Of a stretch of DNA of 15,685 nucleotides, positions 6,459 to 12,451 are shown one piece after another. Location: the NCBI GenBank assembly GCA_023433275.1, contig JAEZDN010000060.1, positions 1-15,685 on the forward strand, read 5' to 3'. This DNA comes from Verrucomicrobiota bacterium (GTDB taxonomy: Bacteria; Verrucomicrobiota; Verrucomicrobiia; Opitutales; Opitutaceae). A model generated the notes under the pieces. That model ran no database searches and was not told the origin of the DNA. It saw nothing but the letters and a program-made list of their open reading frames with translations. Each line of letters starts with the position of its first letter. The first letter of the stretch is position 1. The position numbers and the translations under genes are program-made.

Positions 6459-7383
6459 CCAACCCGCCGAGACCAACCGTCTCCGCCACCAGATCGACCA
6501 GACGCGCGAGCGCATGGATCACACCATCGACGCGCTGGGCCGCCGTTTCCAAGGCCGCCACCTCATCGACGAAGCCCTGCATTTTGTCCGCATCCAATCG
6601 GAGAAAGCCAACATGACACAAATTACCAACCGCCTCAAAACTTCGGCCGACACCGCTGTTCACACCGTTGTCGATACCGTGAAATCCAATCCCGTGCCCA
6701 CCGCGCTCATCGGCGCGGGCCTCGCGTGGTACCTCTACTCCCAAACCCGCCGCGCCGACAGCAACGGCTACACCTACGATGATCCGATCCAGGGTTATTA
6801 CGATGAAGGTTACGGCAGCGCCGGCCCGGGTGACTCGGACGTCGGTGAACCCGTTGCCGGTGCCACCGAGGGCGTCGGCGAGCGCATCCGCGAAAAAGCC
6901 GGCCGCCTCCGCGAGCGCTCCCGCGATGCCGTGGCGACCGCGCGCGAACGCCTGCACTCCGTCGGCGAACGCGCCGGCGAGGTCGGCAATCGCGTCCGCC
7001 ACCGCTCGCAGGCACTGTTGCGCGACGGACGGCAACGCGTCTCCACGGCCGTTCACCAGCACCCGCTCGAGAGCGGCATGGCCTGCCTCGCCCTCGGCGT
7101 GATCATCGGCCTGGCCCTCCCGACCACGCAGCGCGTCCGGTCCACCGTGGCTCCCGGTGCCCGTCGGCTCCGCCAGCGCACGCAGGAAATGGTGGAACGC
7201 GGCCGGAACGTCGCGCGCACCGCCGCGCACGCGGCCATGCAGGAAGCCGAGGCGCAGGGCCTCACCCCGCGCAACCTGGCCGACAAGGCGACGCAGGTCG
7301 CCCAGAAGGCGGGCGGCGCAGCGCAGGAATACGCCCGCGAGGAAAGCTCGTTCCAACCGGCGGCCACCCGCCCGGAATCCTGA
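6442..7383 (+). CDS. DUF3618-domain membrane protein
   Basis: The protein has 313 residues. Residues 12-36 (NRLRHQIDQTRERMDHTIDALGRR) match the DUF3618 pattern of an RxxIxxTRxxMxxTIDAL helix. A first membrane segment is at about 84-101 (NPVPTALIGAGLAWYLYS) and a second at about 210-228 (SGMACLALGVIIGLALP). Between and after them are long, highly charged helical stretches rich in Arg, Glu and Ala (GERIREKAGRLRERSRDAVATARERL), which are likely coiled coil or late-embryogenesis-like. The ATG lies inside the 3' end of the Holin-X gene. DUF3618 proteins commonly travel with Holin-X and YqjD-like genes, as here. Function is unknown; a role in membrane or stress physiology is inferred from the neighbours. 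Confidence 0.85.
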   Translation: MNPQPDQPAETNRLRHQIDQTRERMDHTIDALGRRFQGRHLIDEALHFVRIQSEKANMTQITNRLKTSADTAVHTVVDTVKSNPVPTALIGAGLAWYLYSQTRRADSNGYTYDDPIQGYYDEGYGSAGPGDSDVGEPVAGATEGVGERIREKAGRLRERSRDAVATARERLHSVGERAGEVGNRVRHRSQALLRDGRQRVSTAVHQHPLESGMACLALGVIIGLALPTTQRVRSTVAPGARRLRQRTQEMVERGRNVARTAAHAAMQEAEAQGLTPRNLADKATQVAQKAGGAAQEYAREESSFQPAATRPES

Positions 7384-7418
7384 AATTTCAACCGACGCCC
7401 GCCCGCGTCCCACCTCCC

Positions 7419-7757
7419 ATGAATGTTCCTGAACCGAGCTATGATGACATTTCCCGCCAAGCGGAGGAATTGTGGCGATCCCGCGGTTGCCCGCAGGATC
7501 GCGACGAGGAGATCTGGCTGGAAGCCGAGCGGTCGCTGAAACAACGCGACGCCGGGGACTCCCCGCGCATCCCCGATCTCACCGAGCGCGGATCGCGCGA
7601 CGCTTCCGATCCCCTGTCCTCCGGCGCCGAACAAGCGGCGAAACGCAACCAGCCGCGTTCCGACAGCACCCGCGGAGGCTCGATGCCGCGCGAGGCCTCC
7701 CGGGCGGCACGAACGGCCGGCGATGGAAAAATCGTGCGCGACCAGACGCGCGACTGA
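7419..7757 (+). CDS. DUF2934-family small protein
   Basis: The protein has 112 residues. Residues 8-40 (YDDISRQAEELWRSRGCPQDRDEEIWLEAERSL) fit the DUF2934 pattern of a helix with ELW, a G-x-P turn, then a helix with the W-x-x-AE motif. The remainder is hydrophilic and probably disordered, rich in Arg, Ser and Asp. There is no signal or membrane segment. It starts 35 bp after the DUF3618 gene and closes the four-gene set. DUF2934 proteins often sit among stress-related genes, but no biochemical role is established to my knowledge. The leader is again pyrimidine-rich (CACCTCCC directly before the ATG). Confidence 0.8.
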   Translation: MNVPEPSYDDISRQAEELWRSRGCPQDRDEEIWLEAERSLKQRDAGDSPRIPDLTERGSRDASDPLSSGAEQAAKRNQPRSDSTRGGSMPREASRAARTAGDGKIVRDQTRD

Positions 7758-7822
7758 TTCGCGCCGCGAAAAGCAAATGGTGGGTGCGCCGTCGGGTGCG
7801 CACCGCGGAAGTGCCGGGAACA

Positions 7823-7880
7823 TGGAGCGCAGCCGACCCCGGCTGCATGGATTTTCGGCGGCGGGGTCGCCGCCGCTCCA
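7823..7880. repeat. Three-way-junction GC repeat, copy 1
   Basis: An outer stem TGGAGCG/CGCTCCA (7823-7829 and 7874-7880) encloses two perfect hairpins: GCAGCCG-ACCC-CGGCTGC, then CGGCGGCG-GGGT-CGCCGCCG. They are joined by an AT-rich linker (ATGGATTTT). A second copy lies about 100 bp downstream with the same plan and compensating stem changes. Confidence 0.75.
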
Positions 7881-7925
7881 CCCGCCGTCGCGCCCTGCCC
7901 CATGCACTTTGCGATGCCCAGGCAC

Positions 7926-7983
7926 TGGAGCGCGGCCGACCCCGGCCGCGTGAGTTTTGGCCGGCGAGGGCGCCGCCGCTCCG
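7926..7983. repeat. Three-way-junction GC repeat, copy 2
   Basis: The plan is the same as copy 1. The outer stem is GGAGCG/CGCTCC; the first hairpin is CGCGGCCG-ACCC-CGGCCGCG; then comes a TGAGTTTT linker. A shorter second hairpin follows (CGGCG-AGGG-CGCCG). The first stem has both bases of a pair changed relative to copy 1 (CA..TG to CG..CG), which preserves folding. Confidence 0.75.
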
Positions 7984-8151
7984 ATATAATCGTCATCGGC
8001 GTCGAGAGTGCGTCACCCATTCACGGCCGGCATTCCAAAATTTTTCTGGCACTTTCCAGAGGGGACGGTGTTATGGCTGCGGGGTCGCTCACGATACGAC
8101 ACCCGGATATGCTTCTCGTGCACCGAGATCTCCTCGTGAGCGGCGTCACCG

Positions 8152-8187
8152 CCCCGGATTCTCCGGGGCCCGCGGTCCACGACCGCG
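8152..8187. promoter_or_regulatory. Two adjacent perfect hairpins in the leader of mfpsA
   Basis: Hairpin A is CCCCGGA-TTC-TCCGGGG (8152-8168). Hairpin B is CGCGGTC-CAC-GACCGCG (8171-8187). Both have 7-bp stems and 3-base loops, are two bases apart, and end 59 bp before the mfpsA start. No T run follows, so they are not obvious Rho-independent terminators. They could be structured 5' leader or a transcription boundary. The rest of 7984-8246 shows no credible gene. Confidence 0.45.
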
Positions 8188-8246
8188 TCCACGCCCACCA
8201 GCCCTCGTTTGCGACTCAGTGAACGGAGGCGAAACCCAACAGCATT

Positions 8247-9584
8247 ATGTCAGTTAGTCTTCCTGAGTCTGCGCTTCCGCGCATCGCCATGGTTTCCACG
8301 CACGGCTACGTCGCCGCCGATCCCCCGCTCGGGGCGGCCGACACCGGCGGCCAGGTTGTCTATGTCATCGAGCTGGCCAAGAAGCTCGCCCAACTCGGAT
8401 TCGAGGTCGACATCTGGACCCGCCGCTTCGAGGACCAGCCCGAGATGGACGTCGTCAACGAGCGCGTGCGCGTCCTGCGCGTCCCCGGCGGCGGCCGCGA
8501 GTTTGTCGACAAGGAATACCTGGTCCGCCACCTGCCGGAATGGTCGGAGAACGCCCTCCGCTTCATCAAAAAGCACGGGCTGAAATACCAGTTTCTCAAC
8601 AGTCACTACTGGGACGCGGGCTACGCCACCCAGCGCCTCGCCGAGGCGCTCGACGTGCCGCACGTGCACACCCCGCATTCCCTCGGGCTCTGGAAAAAGC
8701 AGCTGATGGAGCGCGATTTCCCCGACGACGCGGCGACCTTCGAGAAGAAGTACAACTTCACCCAGCGCATCAACGAGGAGACGCTGCTCTACCGCACCTG
8801 CGACGAAATCATCGCCACGACGCCCGACCAGTTGGACATGATCGTGAAGGACTACGGCGCCCCGGCCGAGCAGGTGAACATGATCCCGCCCGGCTATGAC
8901 GACAACCGGTTCTTCCCGGTCAGCTCCGCCACGCGCAACGCCATTCGCGCCCGCCTCGGTTTCGAGGGCAAGGTGGTCCTCGCGATCGGGCGCCTCGCCC
9001 GTAACAAGGGGTATGACCTGCTGATCGACGGTTTCGCCGTGGTCGCCTCGCGCATTACCGACGCGGTGCTGCACCTCGCGGTCGGCGGCAGCGAAATGAA
9101 TCCCGCGGAGCAAAAGATCCTCGATGAGCTCAAGGCGCAGGCGCAGGCGCTGGGCCTGGCCCACCGTGTGAAATTCACCGGGTTCGTGGCGGACGCCGAG
9201 CTGGCCGACCACTACCGGGCGGCCGACGTCTTTGTGCTTAGCAGCCGCTACGAGCCCTTCGGCATGACCGCCATCGAAGCGATGGCCTGCGGCACGCCCA
9301 CTGTGATCACCACCCACGGGGGCCTGTACCGGGCGGTCACGTTCGGCCGCCACGCCCTCTATGCGGACCCGTTCGACCGCGAGGACCTGGGCATCTCGAT
9401 CGTGAAGGTGCTGCGCCATCCGCGCCTGTCCCATCGCCTTGCCCGCATGGGCGCCCACAAGGCGCGCAGCCTGTTCACCTGGACCGGCATCGCGCAGCAA
9501 CTCACCAGCCTCATCGAGGAGCGGGCCACCGCCCTCGCCTTCACGGACAACGAATGGGACGAGCCTTGGAACGACGGCGACTGA
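8247..9584 (+). CDS. mfpsA: Mannosylfructose-phosphate synthase-like glycosyltransferase (GT4)
   Basis: The protein has 445 residues. It should transfer mannose from GDP-mannose to fructose 6-phosphate, giving mannosylfructose 6-phosphate, in the cytoplasm. The N-terminal half carries the sucrose-phosphate-synthase-type loop (GAADTGGQVVYV, residues 29-40). HTPHSLGLWKK (141-151) and an IPPGYDDNRFFP block (213-224) follow. The C-terminal half has R249/K254 (GRLARNKG) and the retaining GT4 E-x7-E motif E336...E344 (EPFGMTAIE). From memory, long blocks resemble Agrobacterium MfpsA (ISTHGYVAADPPLG-type start, MGAHKARSLFTWTGIAQQ, and the EPWNDGD end). This is why I prefer it to sucrose-phosphate synthase, which uses UDP-glucose and remains the alternative. 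A phosphatase domain and a fructokinase lie downstream, as in the Agrobacterium mfp cluster. No Shine-Dalgarno is seen near the ATG. Confidence 0.82.
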   Translation: MSVSLPESALPRIAMVSTHGYVAADPPLGAADTGGQVVYVIELAKKLAQLGFEVDIWTRRFEDQPEMDVVNERVRVLRVPGGGREFVDKEYLVRHLPEWSENALRFIKKHGLKYQFLNSHYWDAGYATQRLAEALDVPHVHTPHSLGLWKKQLMERDFPDDAATFEKKYNFTQRINEETLLYRTCDEIIATTPDQLDMIVKDYGAPAEQVNMIPPGYDDNRFFPVSSATRNAIRARLGFEGKVVLAIGRLARNKGYDLLIDGFAVVASRITDAVLHLAVGGSEMNPAEQKILDELKAQAQALGLAHRVKFTGFVADAELADHYRAADVFVLSSRYEPFGMTAIEAMACGTPTVITTHGGLYRAVTFGRHALYADPFDREDLGISIVKVLRHPRLSHRLARMGAHKARSLFTWTGIAQQLTSLIEERATALAFTDNEWDEPWNDGD

Positions 9585-9588
9585 TCCG

Positions 9589-9606
9589 GGGCGCGAACCC
9601 GCGCCC
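9589..9606. repeat. GC hairpin just after mfpsA
   Basis: A perfect stem GGGCGCG-AACC-CGCGCCC begins 5 bp after the mfpsA stop and has no T run. It shares the GGGCGC/GCGCCC stem base with the repeat hairpins elsewhere. It could protect the 3' end of the mfpsA message or partly attenuate reading into the channel gene. Confidence 0.5.
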
Positions 9607-9668
9607 GGGATCCGCGTCCGATGCACCGGCCCCACCCTGCCTTCCTCACCCTCATCACACCCAACTGC

Positions 9669-10247
9669 ATGCCAGCCCTCGACCAACCCACCCTTGTCCG
9701 CCTCATTCAAACCTGCGTCATCCTGGTGATCGCGTTCACGCTCTTCTTCGGCCTGCGCGGGCGCATCCTGCGCTTTGCCCAGTGGGCGGGACTGCCGCGC
9801 CTCGCATTCGCGCCGGTGCGGGTGATCCTCCGCTATGCCATCCTGTTGATCGCCGCCGCGCTCATCCTGAGCCTCTGGGGCTTCCAAATCGGCACCATCC
9901 TCGCCCTGCTCGGCTCGGTGCTCGGCCTGGTGGCCATCGGCTTCGTGGCGGTGTGGAGCGTGCTCAGCAATTTCCTCTGCACCTTCGTGCTGGTGATCTT
10001 CAAGCCGTTTTCCGTCGGCGATGAGCTCGAGCTACCGACCGACAACGTGAAGGGGCGCGTGACCGACCTCAGCCTGATCTTCACGACCCTGCAGATCTCG
10101 GCCGAGGAATCGGTGATCATCCCGAACAACACGTTTTTCCAACGTGTCTTCAAGCGCCGCCTCGGCTCGAACACCACGGGCCTGGGCGACCAGTTGCGAC
10201 ACCACCAGGCCGCCGAGGCGGCCGTTGCCGGAGGGACTGCCGCATGA
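9669..10247 (+). CDS. Compact MscS-family mechanosensitive channel
   Basis: The protein has 192 residues. Three membrane segments are at about 12-30, 52-70 and 76-98. The last is the Gly/Ala-rich pore helix (ALLGSVLGLVAIGFVAVWSVLSNF), followed by the MscS beta domain (KPFSVGDELELP..., with G129-R130-V131 and the IPNN motif at 151-154). It ends soon after FFQRVFKRR, so the C-terminal alpha/beta cage domain of E. coli MscS (286 residues) is missing. Such channels open under membrane tension to vent solutes after osmotic downshock. The start at 9669 is preferred over 9621, whose extra residues (HRPHPAFLTLITPNC) look like intergenic sequence. It overlaps the uspA-like gene by ATGA. Its place in an osmolyte operon suggests release of the locus product; this is inference. 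Confidence 0.85.
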   Translation: MPALDQPTLVRLIQTCVILVIAFTLFFGLRGRILRFAQWAGLPRLAFAPVRVILRYAILLIAAALILSLWGFQIGTILALLGSVLGLVAIGFVAVWSVLSNFLCTFVLVIFKPFSVGDELELPTDNVKGRVTDLSLIFTTLQISAEESVIIPNNTFFQRVFKRRLGSNTTGLGDQLRHHQAAEAAVAGGTAA

Positions 10248-10723
10248 GCGCCGCCAGCCGCCAACCTGCAATCCGTTCCGTGCTGGGAGGGGTGCGCACC
10301 TCGTATCCCCGCCTCCTTCGCATCCTCGTGCCGCTCGATTTTTCGGGCAAGTCACGCCAGGCCCTGCGCTACGCGATCCCGATTGCGCAGAAGTTTTCCG
10401 CCCGGATTCACCTGGTGCATGTCCTGCCGCCCCCGGGGAAAACCCCGAAGGACGAGCAGTTGAAGCAACGCATGGCCGCCCTCAAGCGCCTGGGCCAAAC
10501 GGCTGAGCAGCTCATGCCCCCGCGCCTGCACGCGGGCAACGCCGTCGTCGCCGGCAAGCCGGGCCGGGAAATCCTTCGCCTCGCGGAGCAGAATGGCATC
10601 GACCTGATCGTCCTCACCACCAAGGGCGGCAGCGGCGGCCTGCAGCGCGCGATCATTGGCAGCACCGCCGAGGAGATCATGCGTCACGCCTCGTGCCCGG
10701 TAATGTCGGTCCGCCGCCACTGA
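10244..10723 (+). CDS. UspA-family universal stress protein
   Basis: The protein has 159 residues and a single Usp domain. It begins with the strand ILVPLDFSGKSRQAL (27-41, D32 in the nucleotide pocket), followed by HLVHVLPPP (56-64), an AGKPGREIL helix (103-111) and the C-terminal CPVMSVRR. The nucleotide loop reads TTKGGSGGLQRAIIGST. The G-9x-G-S part is present (G129, G139, S140), but the first glycine of the usual G-2x-G-9x-G-S/T motif is T126, so ATP binding is likely but not certain. The first 20 residues are an unusual extension, and a later start cannot be excluded. Start and stop overlap with the channel gene (ATGA), and the symporter gene begins 6 bp after it. A stress-sensing or regulatory role for the neighbouring transport genes is inferred. 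Confidence 0.88.
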   Translation: MSAASRQPAIRSVLGGVRTSYPRLLRILVPLDFSGKSRQALRYAIPIAQKFSARIHLVHVLPPPGKTPKDEQLKQRMAALKRLGQTAEQLMPPRLHAGNAVVAGKPGREILRLAEQNGIDLIVLTTKGGSGGLQRAIIGSTAEEIMRHASCPVMSVRRH

Positions 10724-10729
10724 TCCGTC

Positions 10730-12451
10730 ATGGAGCTGCTGGATTACTCCATCATCGTCCTGTACCTCGTCGGTCTGGCGGTGATCGGGGTGTGGATCGC
10801 GAAAAAGGCGGGCCAGAGTTCGGAACATTATTTCCTCGGCGGGCGCGCATTGCCCTGGTGGGCGCTGGGCACGTCGGGCATGGCCAGCAACCTCGATGTC
10901 GCAGGGACGATGACGGTCGTGGCCCTGCTCTACCTTTACGGCATCCATGGGTTCTTCATCGAAATGCGGGGCGGGGTCGTGCTGCCCATCGCCGTGTTCC
11001 TCGCCTTCATGGGCAAATGGCACCGGCGCAGCGCGGTCATGACCACGGCGGAATGGATGCTCCTGCGTTTCGGTGACGGTGCGCAGGGGCGGGCCGCGCG
11101 AGCGACCGCGGCACTGACCTATCTCGTCATCACGATCGCGATGACGGTGTTTTTCTTCACGGCGGGCGGGCGCTTTCTCGCCGAGTTCCTGCCCTTCACC
11201 GCCTTCCAGTGCACCCTGGGCATGGCGATCGTCGCATTCGCTTACACGCTCGTGGGCGGCCTGTACGGCGTCGTGTGGACCGATGTGTTCCAGGCCGGCA
11301 TCATCGCCGCGGCGGCGATTTACCTGTCGGTCGTGGCGGCGCGGGAAGTGACGCCGGAGCTGCTCGCCGCCTGGCCCGGGGCGCAATTCAACGAGTTTAT
11401 TCCCCGATGGGAGGCGGACGGGCTGGCTCCGTATTCGGCCTTTGGCTGGTTCCTGTGCGTGTGGGCGGGCAAGGGCCTGCTCGAAGGCTTGGGCGGCAGT
11501 CCGGGCACGGCTTACATGGCTCAGCGCTACTATGCCGCCCGGACCGATGCCGAGTGCATGAAGATCGGTCTCCTCTGGACCGTGCTGTTCGCCTTTCGGT
11601 GGCCGATGGTGCTGGGGTTTGCGATCCTGGCGATCCGGCTGGGCCTGTCCGCCGAGGGGCTGGATGCGGAGCGCGTGCTGCCAGCCGTCCTCCAATCGGA
11701 ATATTTCCCCACCGGCATGCGCGGCCTGATGATCGCCGCGTTGCTGGCGGCCGCGATGTCCACGTTCGACAGCACGGTCAACGCCGGTGCCTCTTACGTG
11801 GTCAATGACCTGTACGCGCCCTGGCGCCCACGGGCCGGAGCCCGCGAATTGGTCTGGGCCGGCTATGCCGGCTCGGCGTTGATCGTCGGCGCGGGCCTCG
11901 CCATCGCGCTCGCGGCCGGCGCGTCGGTACTGGGATTGTGGGTGGGGATCGTGATGCTGCTGTTCCCCGCGTTCCTGGTGCCGTTTGCCCTGCGTTGGTA
12001 TTGGGCGCGGTTCAACGGCGCGGGCTTCACGGGCGGGGTGGCTGCGGGATTTGCCGCGGCGGTCTGGTTCCACCTGCGGCCAGCCGCCGGCTGGAACGAG
12101 GCGCAGCAGTTCCTCGCCATCGCCGGCACCTCCCTGCTCGGCTCGCTCGCCGCCACGCTGGCCACGTCGCCGGTGCCGGACGCGGCACTCCGCCGTTTTC
12201 ACGACCGGGTGGCGCCCTTCGGCTGGTGGCCGCGGGACTGGCGTCAGGCGCACCTGGAAAAAGAACACCGCGCCGACCGCCTGCGTCTGGTCGCCGCGAC
12301 GCTCTGGCAAATTTTGACCTTTCTCCTTCCCATGGCCATGGTGTTGGGCCGCTGGGACGCCGTGGTTGGACTGGCCTGCCCCTGGCTCATTCTCCTCATC
12401 CACCTCCTCCGCGAAATCCGCCGCGCCACGCCCCGACTCCCTTCTTCATGA
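10730..12451 (+). CDS. Sodium:solute symporter (SSS family), probable sugar or osmolyte transporter
   Basis: The protein has 573 residues and about 13-14 hydrophobic segments. SSS features include the N-terminal TM1 (YSIIVLYLVGLAVIGVW), then YFLGGRALPWWALGTSGMASN after a short cytoplasmic loop. A later STFDSTVNAGASYVVNDLY block (about residues 343-361) matches the family's Na+-site helix with its Ser/Thr pair. It should import a solute with sodium across the inner membrane. Related members carry sugars, sialic acid, proline or inositol, so sequence alone does not fix the substrate. Position 6 bp after the Usp gene, and a 4-bp overlap (ATGA, 12448-12451) with the phosphatase-hydrolase gene, argue that it handles the same sugar: either re-uptake of leaked mannosylfructose or import of external disaccharide. 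Confidence 0.9.
   Translation: MELLDYSIIVLYLVGLAVIGVWIAKKAGQSSEHYFLGGRALPWWALGTSGMASNLDVAGTMTVVALLYLYGIHGFFIEMRGGVVLPIAVFLAFMGKWHRRSAVMTTAEWMLLRFGDGAQGRAARATAALTYLVITIAMTVFFFTAGGRFLAEFLPFTAFQCTLGMAIVAFAYTLVGGLYGVVWTDVFQAGIIAAAAIYLSVVAAREVTPELLAAWPGAQFNEFIPRWEADGLAPYSAFGWFLCVWAGKGLLEGLGGSPGTAYMAQRYYAARTDAECMKIGLLWTVLFAFRWPMVLGFAILAIRLGLSAEGLDAERVLPAVLQSEYFPTGMRGLMIAALLAAAMSTFDSTVNAGASYVVNDLYAPWRPRAGARELVWAGYAGSALIVGAGLAIALAAGASVLGLWVGIVMLLFPAFLVPFALRWYWARFNGAGFTGGVAAGFAAAVWFHLRPAAGWNEAQQFLAIAGTSLLGSLAATLATSPVPDAALRRFHDRVAPFGWWPRDWRQAHLEKEHRADRLRLVAATLWQILTFLLPMAMVLGRWDAVVGLACPWLILLIHLLREIRRATPRLPSS

Noticed and set aside
7902..8222. 106-codon plus-strand frame in the gap before mfpsA
   Set aside because: It runs through the second three-way-junction repeat and both leader hairpins, and the product has no family features.
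8247..9584. Sucrose-phosphate synthase or sucrose synthase as the primary call
   Set aside because: The whole-length pattern and the C-terminal end recall MfpsA more closely. Sucrose-phosphate synthase is kept as the alternative because the loop GAADTGGQ is shared by the wider family.
8250..9887. 545-codon open frame on the minus strand opposite mfpsA
   Set aside because: It is antisense to a gene with intact GT4 motifs, and the translation has low-complexity composition with no fold pattern.
10352..12403. 683-codon open frame on the minus strand opposite the Usp and symporter genes
   Set aside because: It is antisense to two genes with clear family motifs. Its product is rich in Arg, His, Gly and Gln with no domain, a typical shadow in GC-rich DNA.
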